Assembly (NCBI RefSeq): GCF_011601315.1 | Contig: NZ_JAAORA010000004.1 | Coordinates: 48,849 to 112,848, forward strand | Direction: 5' to 3' | Length of the DNA stretch: 64,000 nucleotides | From: Candidatus Chlorobium masyuteum | Lineage (GTDB): Bacteria > Bacteroidota > Chlorobiia > Chlorobiales > Chlorobiaceae | Shown: piece by piece, positions 47,148 through 56,600 of the stretch | How positions within the stretch are numbered: position 1 is the stretch's first letter | How the letters are laid out: each line of letters begins with the position of its first letter | Position numbers and translations under genes: made by a program | Notes under the pieces: model-generated | The model's database searches: none | Told to the model about the DNA's origin: nothing | The model's input: only the letters and a program-made list of their open reading frames with translations

Positions 47148-48716
47148 GTGAAAGAGAAGATTCTGGTATTTGACACAACACTGCGCGACGGGGAGCAATC
47201 ACCCGGCGCATCGTTGAATGTGCAGGAGAAGGTGGAGATTGCCCGGCAGCTTGAAAAACTCGGCGTCGACGTCATAGAGGCCGGTTTTCCTGCCTCATCT
47301 CCCCTGCAGCTTGATGCAGTACAGCGTGTCGGAGCAGAGTCGGGCAAGATTGTGGCTGCCCTTGCAAGAGCGGTTGAAGGCGACATAACTGCTGCATGGA
47401 AGGCCCTGCAGCAGGCGCGCAAGCCTCGCATACACACCTTCATCGGCACGTCCGATATTCATATTTCCGGAAAATTCGGCAGCGAGCGCTACGGACTTAC
47501 CCTGCAGGAGAAGCGCAAAACCATTCTCAAAATGGCGGCTGATGCTGTCGCCTTTGCAAAAACCTTTACCAAAGATATTGAGTTTTCCGCTGAAGATGCC
47601 GGTCGTACCGATCCCGGCTATCTGGCAGAGATAATTGAAGCGGTTATTTCGGCCGGTGCCACAACGGTCAATATTCCCGATACAACCGGCTACACCTGGC
47701 CTTCAGAGTTCGGAGAGAAAATCGAGCGTCTCCGAAAGAGTGTACCCAACATCGGAGATGCAGTCATCAGTGTCCACTGCCATAACGACCTTGGTCTTGC
47801 TGTAGCCAACACCCTCAGCGCCATTCAGCATGGGGCTCGCCAGGTGGAGTGTTCCATGAACGGCATTGGAGAGCGTGCCGGAAATGCCTCACTTGAGGAG
47901 ATTGTGATGGCCCTTAAAGTCCGCAGTGACCTGCATAACTTCTGCACCGGAGTCGTCACCGAAGAGCTCTACAACACGAGCCGTATGGTATCCACCTTTA
48001 CGGGTATTATTATCCAGCCCAACAAGGCGATTGTGGGCGATAACGCATTCTCTCACGAGTCCGGCATTCATCAGGACGGTATGCTTAAAAACCGTGAGAC
48101 CTATGAGGTGATGACACCCGAATCGGTAGGTGTACCCCGGACAAGCATTGTGCTTGGTCGCCACTCCGGAAAGCATGGATTGCAGTCCCGTCTTCTTGCT
48201 CTCGGCTACAAACTGCAGGATGCCGAGCTTGAAGCTGTTTACCGGCGCTTCGTTGATATTGCCGACAAAAAGAAAGAGGTCTACGATGACGATCTCCGAG
48301 TGCTGATGGGCGATGAACTGACCAGACCCGGAAGCGCTTTTGAACTCGACTACATGCATATCAACAGCGGTACCGCTTCGATTCCGACGGCAACAGTCCG
48401 AATAAAACACAACGAACAGGTGTATGAAGAGTCGGCAACCGGTGATGGCCCGGTTGATGCCTGTTTCAGGGCCATTGAGCGGGCGCTTGGTCTGGAATCG
48501 ATGGTTACCTCCTACTCGGTCCGTTCAACAACCGCCGGCCGCCAGGCTCTCGGCGAAGCACTGGTACGCATCAGGGACCGTACTATATCCTTTAACGGAA
48601 GAGGGGTTTCGACCGATATTATTGAAGCCAGTGCCAAAGCCTACCTCCAGGCTCTCGGCCTTCGCCAGCATCATTTTGAAAACAACTCATCAGAAACCAT
48701 AGATAACGGGGTTTAA
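47148..48716 (+). CDS. leuA: 2-isopropylmalate synthase
   Basis: A 522-residue enzyme. I use the GTG start behind GGCGGAGAG rather than the TTG inside leuB. The HMGL-like TIM barrel carries FDTTLRDGEQSPGASL, VHCHNDLGLAVANTLSA (metal His) and GIGERAGNASLEE. The C-terminal LeuA regulatory domain binds leucine for feedback control. It condenses acetyl-CoA with 2-oxoisovalerate. It is the committing step of the leucine branch in this cluster. Confidence 0.95.
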   Translation: MKEKILVFDTTLRDGEQSPGASLNVQEKVEIARQLEKLGVDVIEAGFPASSPLQLDAVQRVGAESGKIVAALARAVEGDITAAWKALQQARKPRIHTFIGTSDIHISGKFGSERYGLTLQEKRKTILKMAADAVAFAKTFTKDIEFSAEDAGRTDPGYLAEIIEAVISAGATTVNIPDTTGYTWPSEFGEKIERLRKSVPNIGDAVISVHCHNDLGLAVANTLSAIQHGARQVECSMNGIGERAGNASLEEIVMALKVRSDLHNFCTGVVTEELYNTSRMVSTFTGIIIQPNKAIVGDNAFSHESGIHQDGMLKNRETYEVMTPESVGVPRTSIVLGRHSGKHGLQSRLLALGYKLQDAELEAVYRRFVDIADKKKEVYDDDLRVLMGDELTRPGSAFELDYMHINSGTASIPTATVRIKHNEQVYEESATGDGPVDACFRAIERALGLESMVTSYSVRSTTAGRQALGEALVRIRDRTISFNGRGVSTDIIEASAKAYLQALGLRQHHFENNSSETIDNGV

Positions 48717-48722
48717 GAAACC

Positions 48723-50018
48723 ATGCAACAAACCATAACCCAGAAGATCCTTTCGAGGGCAGCCAACCGCAAATTTGTCGATGCGGGAGAGAGCGTATGG
48801 CTGAATGTCGACATCCTGCTTACCCATGATGTCTGCGGCCCTCCGACTTTTGATATTTTCAAGCAGGAGTTCGGACCGGACGCCAAAGTGTGGGATCCGC
48901 AAAAAGTTGTCGTGCTGCCCGACCACTATATTTTCACAGCCAACGAGCATGCCCATCGCAACATCGATCTGTTGCGCCAGTTTGCCGCCGAGCAGCATCT
49001 TCCCCACTACTATGATGTCGGCTCCGATCGCTACAAGGGCGTCTGCCATGTCGCCCTGGCTGAGGAGGGATTCAATATTCCCGGTACCGTACTCTTCGGA
49101 ACTGATTCGCACACCTGTACCTCTGGCGCATTCGGCATGTTCGGTACCGGTATCGGCAACACTGATGCCGCATTCATTCTCGGCACCGGCAAACTCTGGG
49201 AAAAGGTCCCTGAATCCATCAAGTTCACCTTTGATGGAGTGATGCCCGAATATCTCACGGCAAAAGACCTGATTTTGCAGATTCTCGGCGATATCACTAC
49301 CGATGGAGCTACCTACAAGGCAATGGAGTTCGACGGAGAGGCAATTTTTTCACTTCCGATGGAGGAGAGAATGACCCTCACCAATATGGCAATTGAAGCC
49401 GGAGGCATGAACGGCATCATTGCTGCCGACAGTGTCGCCGAGAGCTATGTCAGGGCAAGAAGCCAGAAGCCCTACGAGATTTTCCGGAGCGATCCTGATG
49501 CCAAATATCACAGCAAGTATCACTACAATGTCCGTGAACTTGAGCCGGTTGTTGCCCAGCCGCACAGCCCCGATAACCGCGCCACTGTCAGAAGTGTCCA
49601 GGGAACGAAAATAACCAAGTCCTACATTGGATCCTGCACCGGCGGAAAATTGACCGATTTTGTGATGGCGGCAAAGATCCTGAAGGGGAAAAAAGTATCG
49701 GTTACCACCAACATAGTACCTGCAACGGTTCTGGTTGCCAGAGCGCTTGAAACTGAGCACTATGAAGGTGTGAGCCTGAAGCAGATTTTTGAGGATGCAG
49801 GGTGCAGCATTGCCCTCCCTTCATGCGCAGCATGCCTCGGTGGTCCTTCCGATACGGTCGGCCGTTCGGTTGATAACGACCTTGTGGTATCAACCACCAA
49901 CCGCAACTTCCCCGGACGCATGGGCAGCAAGCACGCCGGAGTCTACCTTGCCTCCCCGCTCACAGCGGCGGCATCAGCAGTTACAGGCAAACTCACCGAT
50001 CCGAGAGATTTTCTCTGA
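48723..50018 (+). CDS. leuC: isopropylmalate/citramalate isomerase, large subunit
   Basis: A 431-residue aconitase-family subunit. It has FGTDSHTCTSGAFG and the 4Fe-4S cysteines in GSCTGGK and LPSCAACLGG. It is the shorter archaeal/HacA-like type rather than the 466-residue enterobacterial type. With LeuD it isomerises isopropylmalate, and probably citramalate too. It starts 6 bp after leuA. Confidence 0.94.
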   Translation: MQQTITQKILSRAANRKFVDAGESVWLNVDILLTHDVCGPPTFDIFKQEFGPDAKVWDPQKVVVLPDHYIFTANEHAHRNIDLLRQFAAEQHLPHYYDVGSDRYKGVCHVALAEEGFNIPGTVLFGTDSHTCTSGAFGMFGTGIGNTDAAFILGTGKLWEKVPESIKFTFDGVMPEYLTAKDLILQILGDITTDGATYKAMEFDGEAIFSLPMEERMTLTNMAIEAGGMNGIIAADSVAESYVRARSQKPYEIFRSDPDAKYHSKYHYNVRELEPVVAQPHSPDNRATVRSVQGTKITKSYIGSCTGGKLTDFVMAAKILKGKKVSVTTNIVPATVLVARALETEHYEGVSLKQIFEDAGCSIALPSCAACLGGPSDTVGRSVDNDLVVSTTNRNFPGRMGSKHAGVYLASPLTAAASAVTGKLTDPRDFL

Positions 50019-50064
50019 GCGGCAGAACTGACAACTATGAACTTGTAAGGAAACAACTACCACT

Positions 50065-50631
50065 ATGGAGACCATCATTCAGGGCAAAGCCTATGTACTG
50101 GGCAAAAATATTGATACCGACCAGATTATTCCGGCCGAACACCTGGTCTACAGCCTCTCCGACCCCGAAGAGGTAAAGCTTTACGGCAAATATGCCTTGT
50201 CGGGCGTTCCTCCCGAGCAGGGCGGACTGCCTGAAGGCAACATCCCCTTCATCCGTGAAGGAGAGTTCAGCTCCGACTACACCATTATCATTGCAGGCCC
50301 GAACTTCGGCTGCGGTTCGTCCAGGGAGCATGCTCCTTTCGCGCTGAAAGTTGCCGGTGCGAAAGCCATTATTGCGGAATCCTACGCACGGATTTTTTAT
50401 CGCAACTGTGTAGACGGCGGTTTTGTTATCCCCTATGAGACGGCTGAACTGCTCAACCAGGTTATCAAGACCGGTGATGAGCTGAAAATCGATGTTAAAG
50501 CCAACACCATCGAAAACCTGAGCCGCAACGTCACCTATAAGCTCAATCCTCTCGGCGATGTCTTCAGCATCATAGAGGCTGGCGGGATTTTCGCTTATGC
50601 CCGTCAGGAAAATTTAATGGCGCAAAGCTGA
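50065..50631 (+). CDS. leuD: isopropylmalate/citramalate isomerase, small subunit
   Basis: A 188-residue protein with the swivelling-domain motif GPNFGCGSSREHAPFALKVA and FYRNCVDGGF. The short type pairs with the 431-residue LeuC. It starts 46 bp after leuC and ends 3 bp before cimA, tying the isoleucine-type gene to the same transcript. Confidence 0.94.
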   Translation: METIIQGKAYVLGKNIDTDQIIPAEHLVYSLSDPEEVKLYGKYALSGVPPEQGGLPEGNIPFIREGEFSSDYTIIIAGPNFGCGSSREHAPFALKVAGAKAIIAESYARIFYRNCVDGGFVIPYETAELLNQVIKTGDELKIDVKANTIENLSRNVTYKLNPLGDVFSIIEAGGIFAYARQENLMAQS

Positions 50632-50634
50632 TTT

Positions 50635-52248
50635 ATGAGTGTGCAATCAAGAAAAATAGAACTTTACGACACCACCCTGCGCGACGGAACGCAGGGTGAG
50701 CATATCAATCTTTCAGTTCAGGACAAGCTGCTTATTGCCGAGAAGCTCGATGAGTTCGGGATGGATTACATAGAGGGCGGATGGCCAAGCAGTAATCCCA
50801 AGGATGAAGAGTTTTTCCTCAAAGCCCGCAAGCTGGAGCTCAAACACGCAAAGCTCTGCTCTTTTGGTTCGACCGCCCGTTTTGCAAAAAGTGTTGACAC
50901 TGACCCCAATCTCCTCGGCCTCCTCCAGTCAGAGACCCCTGTCATCACCATATTCGGCAAAACCTGGCAGGCCCACTCCGAAAAAAGTCTCGGAATTTCA
51001 GACGAGGAGAATGCCGAGTTGATCTTTCGTTCGGTTGCTTTCCTCAAGGGTGAAGGACGTGAAGTGTTTTTTGATGCTGAACATTTCTTTGACGGCTACA
51101 AGAACAATCAGGATTTCGCACTCAAGATGCTGCTCTCGGCGGTTCAGGGTGGAGCATCGAGAATTGTACTCTGCGACACCAATGGCGGCTCACTGCCGCA
51201 TGAAGTGACCGAAATCGTCCGACACGTGCTGCAGGTTACCGGTATCCCTGTCGGGATCCATAGCCACAATGACGGAGATCTCGCCGTAGCAAACACCATC
51301 GCCGCTCTCCAGGCAGGAGCAACCCATGTTCAGGGTACCATAAACGGCATCGGTGAGCGGTGCGGCAATGCCAATCTCATCAGCATCATTCCGAATATCA
51401 TGCTGAAACTTGAGGGGAACAGCACCTCCGTAAACAATCTCGGCAAGCTGACACAGCTCTCCAAGTTTGTCTACGAGATTCTCAATATGCCTTCTAACAC
51501 AAGAGCCCCCTTTGTTGGGAAATCAGCCTTTGCACATAAGGGGGGCATACACGTCAGCGCCGTCATGAAAGAGAGTTCGCTCTACGAGCATATCGACCCT
51601 GCTCTTGTTGGCAACCGCCAGAGGGTTCTGGTTTCGGAACTTGCCGGTCAGAGCAACATCCGCTACAAGGCCCAGGAGCTCGGGATTGCTATTCCCGAAA
51701 AAAGTGATGTTATCAAGAACATTGTCAACCATGTCAAGGAGCTCGAACACAAAGGGTACCAGTTTGACGGAGCTGAAGCCTCGTTCGAACTGATCCTTCA
51801 GAAAGAGCTTGGCAGCTTTAAACCGTTCTTTGAGGTAGTTGAAACCAAGGTGCATATTGAATCCGGAAAGGGTGCCAAAAATGTCGATCAGGCCGTTCTC
51901 AAGGTGATGGTTGGCGGTGAGATCGAGCATATTGCCGCTGACGGAGACGGTCCGGTGAACGCACTTGACAAAGCTCTTCGCAAGGCACTGATCCATTTTT
52001 ATCCTGAAATAAAAGCCATCAAGCTGATCGACTACAAGGTCCGTGTGCTTGAAGAGAAACGGGGCACCAGCGCCAAAGTGAGAGTGCTGATTGAAAGCAG
52101 TAATGGCCGGAACACCTGGGGCACAGTCGGCGTTTCAACCAACATCATCGAAGCAAGCCTTCTGGCTCTTCAGGACAGTATGAACTACCACCTCTTCACC
52201 GTTAAAGCTGCTCTCCCCGCAGCTGAATCCCCTTTACCTCAGACCTGA
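50635..52248 (+). CDS. cimA: (R)-citramalate synthase
   Basis: A 537-residue enzyme of the LeuA family but of the CimA type (YDTTLRDGTQGEHINLSVQ; EGGWPSSNPKDEEFF; HSHNDGDLAVANTIAALQAG; GIGERCGNANL). The C-terminal LeuA dimerisation domain is present. It condenses pyruvate and acetyl-CoA to citramalate, giving 2-oxobutyrate for isoleucine without threonine deaminase. Its 4-bp spacing from leuD supports shared use of LeuBCD. A hairpin follows at 52257. Confidence 0.93.
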   Translation: MSVQSRKIELYDTTLRDGTQGEHINLSVQDKLLIAEKLDEFGMDYIEGGWPSSNPKDEEFFLKARKLELKHAKLCSFGSTARFAKSVDTDPNLLGLLQSETPVITIFGKTWQAHSEKSLGISDEENAELIFRSVAFLKGEGREVFFDAEHFFDGYKNNQDFALKMLLSAVQGGASRIVLCDTNGGSLPHEVTEIVRHVLQVTGIPVGIHSHNDGDLAVANTIAALQAGATHVQGTINGIGERCGNANLISIIPNIMLKLEGNSTSVNNLGKLTQLSKFVYEILNMPSNTRAPFVGKSAFAHKGGIHVSAVMKESSLYEHIDPALVGNRQRVLVSELAGQSNIRYKAQELGIAIPEKSDVIKNIVNHVKELEHKGYQFDGAEASFELILQKELGSFKPFFEVVETKVHIESGKGAKNVDQAVLKVMVGGEIEHIAADGDGPVNALDKALRKALIHFYPEIKAIKLIDYKVRVLEEKRGTSAKVRVLIESSNGRNTWGTVGVSTNIIEASLLALQDSMNYHLFTVKAALPAAESPLPQT

Positions 52249-52256
52249 ACGAAATG

Positions 52257-52291
52257 AATTTCAGCAGCACTGCCAGGGTACTGCTGAAATT
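52257..52291 (+). terminator. stem-loop after cimA
   Basis: A perfect 11-bp stem (AATTTCAGCAG and complement) with a 13-nt loop lies 9 bp after the cimA stop. There is no U-tract, so it may be a processing or stability hairpin rather than a strong terminator. Confidence 0.5.
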
Positions 52292-52443
52292 CCCTGAACG
52301 ATAAACCTTCTCATCCCGCCAACAAATCAACAACAGTATTGACACAAATCTGTTTTTGCGTCTTACTCATTTTCTGTACCTTAAAATATTACTCTTATTT
52401 TACAACTCTACACCAAAACAGATTACTATTACTATAGTCAACT

Positions 52444-53115
52444 ATGCGCATCCACGATCTGGACCCGGAGAATAGGCCCCGGGAGCGTTTTCTCACCACC
52501 GGACCGGCGTCACTCAGCCCCGCTGAACTTCTGGCGATTATCCTGCGATCAGGCACAAAAAATCATAACATTGTAGACACCTGCAATGAGCTCATAGCCC
52601 GTGTAGGACTCGAAAAGCTTTGCGATGTAACAATCAGTGAGTTGCAGAAAACAAAGGGAATCGGACAGGCAAAGGCGATGCAGATTGTAGCAATCTTTGA
52701 GTTGAACAAACGGCTGCATTACAGTCGCAATCAGAACAAAAAGATTCAGGCGGCAAGGGATGTATTTGAGTATATGACAGGGAGGATTCCTGACGAGAAA
52801 AAAGAGCACCTCTTTGTTCTGCACTTGAACACCAAAAACCAGATCATCAAAAGTGAGCTTGTCTCAGTCGGGACATTGAACGCATCACTTATCCACCCCA
52901 GAGAGGTATTTAAAGCCGCTATAAGAGAGAGTGCCCATGCTATCATTTTAGTACATAACCACCCGTCAGGAGATGTTGAACCAAGCAATGCAGACCGGCA
53001 GGTCACCTCTCTTCTCAAAGAGGCGAGCGCACTCATCCAGATCGATCTCCTTGATCACATCATCATTGGCAATACAGGCTGGTTCAGCTTCAGGGAGAAC
53101 TCCCTGCTTGCATAA
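52444..53115 (+). CDS. radC: RadC family JAB/MPN protein
   Basis: A 223-residue protein. An N-terminal helix-hairpin-helix region ([33 protein letters not shown]) precedes the JAMM metal-binding motif in [14 protein letters not shown]. RadC was once tied to DNA repair, but its true role is uncertain. The start is a good ATG with TTGACA at 52340, 104 bp upstream. Confidence 0.92.
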   Translation: MRIHDLDPENRPRERFLTTGPASLSPAELLAIILRSGTKNHNIVDTCNELIARVGLEKLCDVTISELQKTKGIGQAKAMQIVAIFELNKRLHYSRNQNKKIQAARDVFEYMTGRIPDEKKEHLFVLHLNTKNQIIKSELVSVGTLNASLIHPREVFKAAIRESAHAIILVHNHPSGDVEPSNADRQVTSLLKEASALIQIDLLDHIIIGNTGWFSFRENSLLA

Positions 53116-53127
53116 AACAGGAGCACG

Positions 53128-53385
53128 TTAGCCATATGACTGAATCTGCGGATGCTGCTCCTCAGACTGACTGATGCCGGAAATATCGCGAACATTCTTT
53201 GCCTGCAATCCTTTCTGGGTTGTATCAAGCTCGAAATCCACTTCGGCATCCTGGTTCAGCACCTTGAAACTCTGCTCTGAAAGAATGGCAGAAAAATGAA
53301 CGAAAATATCCTCACCGCCATCCGGATTCAAAATAAAGCCATAGCCCTTTTTGCCGTCAAACCATTTCACCTTACTGATTGCCAT
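53128..53385 (-). CDS. cold-shock domain protein (CspA family)
   Basis: An 85-residue protein. The cold-shock fold carries RNP1 KGYGFIL and RNP2 DIFVHFSAI, with VKWFDGKKGYGFI at the N-terminus. It has a 15-residue Gln-rich tail. It binds single-stranded nucleic acid and acts as an RNA chaperone. It converges with radC. Confidence 0.9.
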   Translation of the reverse strand: MAISKVKWFDGKKGYGFILNPDGGEDIFVHFSAILSEQSFKVLNQDAEVDFELDTTQKGLQAKNVRDISGISQSEEQHPQIQSYG

Positions 53386-53609
53386 GATAAATAGTGTGAT
53401 TTATCATTATGAGGAAAAATCCATACCGTTTTTTCGTCCGCCTATCACTTTGAATTACAAAGCAATATACACAAAACCCTCAATCAAGCCATATAAAACC
53501 TTTAGATAACACCATCATATTACGTCAATCTATTCATATAAACAAACGAATTTCACATAAACCACAAAAACAATACCTTGAAAACAGACTTTTCGCCTCC
53601 AAATTCTGC

Positions 53610-56600
53610 TCATAAAACAATCGAAATATCCGTATAGAGCAGTGATGGATGTGCTGTTGTGCCGATAAGGGCAACAAGCAGTGCATTAGCACTCCCGTTT
53701 CCATCTGAATCGTAATAGAGTTTGCCGGTTGTTGCATCGTAAACGATTCTGTCGTCACTGTCATGACCAACCGTTGCTCCGGCTTCTGACCAAAATTCTG
53801 CAGAGCTGAGCAAGCCGCCTTCAGAGCTTGTTATCGAGGAATAGCTTCCTTTGCTGAATGCCAGCACATCTGAGCCCGACTGGAAATCAAGAATGGTGTC
53901 ACTATTGATTGGTGCCTGCTGGTGAGAATCAAAGACAAAGGTATCTGCACCCGATCCACCAGTATAGGTATCGCTATAGGCGGTCCCGTTCAAGGTATTG
54001 CTTCCTGCATTTCCGGTAATGAGAAGGCCGTTCAACACTCCGGATGCATCAATATTCAGTGCCGTTGTCCCGGTAGCTGTCACGCGTTCAATACCCCGGT
54101 CTCCTGCATAGAGAGTCAGGGTATCATTTGCTGTAGTTGAGCCAAACCTCACATCATCATTGCCTGTTGTTCCAGTATCGGAAAATTCGGCAGAAGTATG
54201 TTCGTCAGAAGAGAAGATGTGATAGATATCCGAGCCATTTCCGCCATTGAGAATATCATTCCCTTTTCCTCCATAAAGAACGTCGTTATAGGCGGTACCG
54301 GTCAATATATTGGCTCCGGCATTTCCGGTAATAACAAGCGGATTCAAAACTGCTGATGCATCAACATTCAGGGATGTAGTCCCGGTTGTCACTCCGGTAA
54401 TGCCAATTCCAGTACCGATCACAACACGCTCTATACCGGTTTCCCCGGCAAAGAGGGTCAGAGTATCATGTTCAATTGTTGAGGCAAAGCGGACTTCATC
54501 GGAACCCGTGGCTCCGGTATCGGCAATTTCTGCGGCAAAATGATCTCCTGCCCTATTAACGATATAGATATCCGAACCATTTCCGCCATTCAGATAATTC
54601 AGTGCTGCACTGCCGATAAGCACATCGTTACCGGAACCTCCAACCGCTCTTTCAATCGTGCAGTCAAAAGCGATGGCAACATTCTCAGTCATACCGCTTA
54701 AAGAAGAGTAGGTACCTGGATTCAGATTGATAATCTGCTGTGTTGTAAAGCCGGAGCAATCAATGGTATCCATTCCGCCAGCATCCCAGATGGTAAAAAT
54801 CGGTGCGGTATTGGAGGTAAAATCATAAATCGCTCTTTCGGAATCAGTTAAAGCAAGATTGCAGTTGAATCCATATACGGTGTCCCCGGCTCGGGTTACC
54901 GTATCTGCACCATGCAGCGCCTGAATGGCAGCAATATCGTAGAGCATCGGAGTCTGGGGAAATATAAAGGAGGAATAGGTGCCATCCGGATACCAGCCAT
55001 ACCCTGGCAAATATCCCCCGAAATAGGACATAACCGTATATTTACGATTATCCTCCGCGAATGCCGCGTTATTCTGATAGGTAATAGTCCCTCCATTTCC
55101 TGCATCGTATACGCCGGGATGAGAGAGACCAAGAGCATGTCCTATCTCATGGATCATGGTAAACAAGCCATAACTGCCCAGACTCATACCGATATCACTA
55201 TTGGAGCTCCAGGCAGAGCTTAACCAGATCTGTTCTGCGGTTATGGAAAAGTTTTGGGTTACCGTATCCACGGTACCAAAACTTATGGTATAGGTCCCCC
55301 CCCCGGTGTTACTCGAATAGTTCAGCGTAATATTGGCTGATGGGTCTGCAATTTGAACCAGCCGATGGTCAGCTCCCGATGATTTGGCCATGATGTCATC
55401 AAGCAGCTGAAAAGAGAGCCTGGCGGTTGCAACCTGGAGCGCTGACATCTGAACCAGACTGGAACCTCCTTCTGAAGGGGTAAAACCGGCAACATTGGTC
55501 GGTGTCCCCTCATTGATTGCATAGGAAATTGAGGATAAATCAGCTGGCCAGGTAAAGGTATAACCGGTAAGTCCGCTACCCCAGGACGTGGTAAGTTGCG
55601 TAACAATCTGGCTCGTGGTCAAGGCATCATTTGTGCCCGTTATCGTTACCGTTACGATCTCCGTTGTTCCGTCTACTGTCGATACCGTAAAACTTTCTAC
55701 AAGTGTATCACCCGCATTCAAATAGTCGAAGGCACTGTTGGCTGCATAACTCCACAGTCCGGCATCATCGATGCTGAAACTGCCATTGAGGCCTCCTGTA
55801 TTGGTTTGAACAACAAAGAGAGCCGGATTATCTACATCAGTAACCGTAAGATGGCCTGTTGCTGTGATCGGCACATTGGTCTCGGCTACACTGGCACTAA
55901 AGTCGCCACTTATGACCGCCGCATCATTCGTACCCATTATCGCCAGCATCACAATCTGTGACGTCCCGTCTGCACTCTCAACCGAAAAACTCTCAACGAG
56001 CGAATCTCCTTCATTCAGGTAGTCGAACGCACTGCTGGAGGAATAACTCCAAAATCCGTCACCATCAATACTGAATCTGCCATTGACACCTGCATTGTCA
56101 GTTTGAATAACAAAGAGAGCAGGATTATCTACATCGGTCACCGTAAGATGACCCGTTGCCGTAACGATATCATTTGTCTCGGCTACACTGGCACTGAAAT
56201 CACCGCTTATGACCGCTGCATCATTCGTGCCGTTTATCGTTACCGTTACCACTTCCGACGTGCCGTCTACCGTCGTTACCGTGAAGCTTTCCGTCACGCT
56301 GCTGCCAACATTCAGACCATCAAACGCACTGTTTGCACTGTAAATCCATACTCCATCGGTCCCGATGCTGAACGTGCCGTTCGTTCCCGCTACATCCGTC
56401 TGCGCCACAAAGGCCGATGAGCTATCAACGTCCGTCGCACTCAACGTGCCCGTCGCCATTATCGCCGCATCACCCTCATCCGCACTGGTACGCAAACTCC
56501 CCGTTATCACGGCTGCGTCATTCGTGCCCGTTATCGTCACCGTTACCAGATCACTTGTACCGTCAATAGTCGATACCGCAAAACTTTCGGTGAGTGTATC

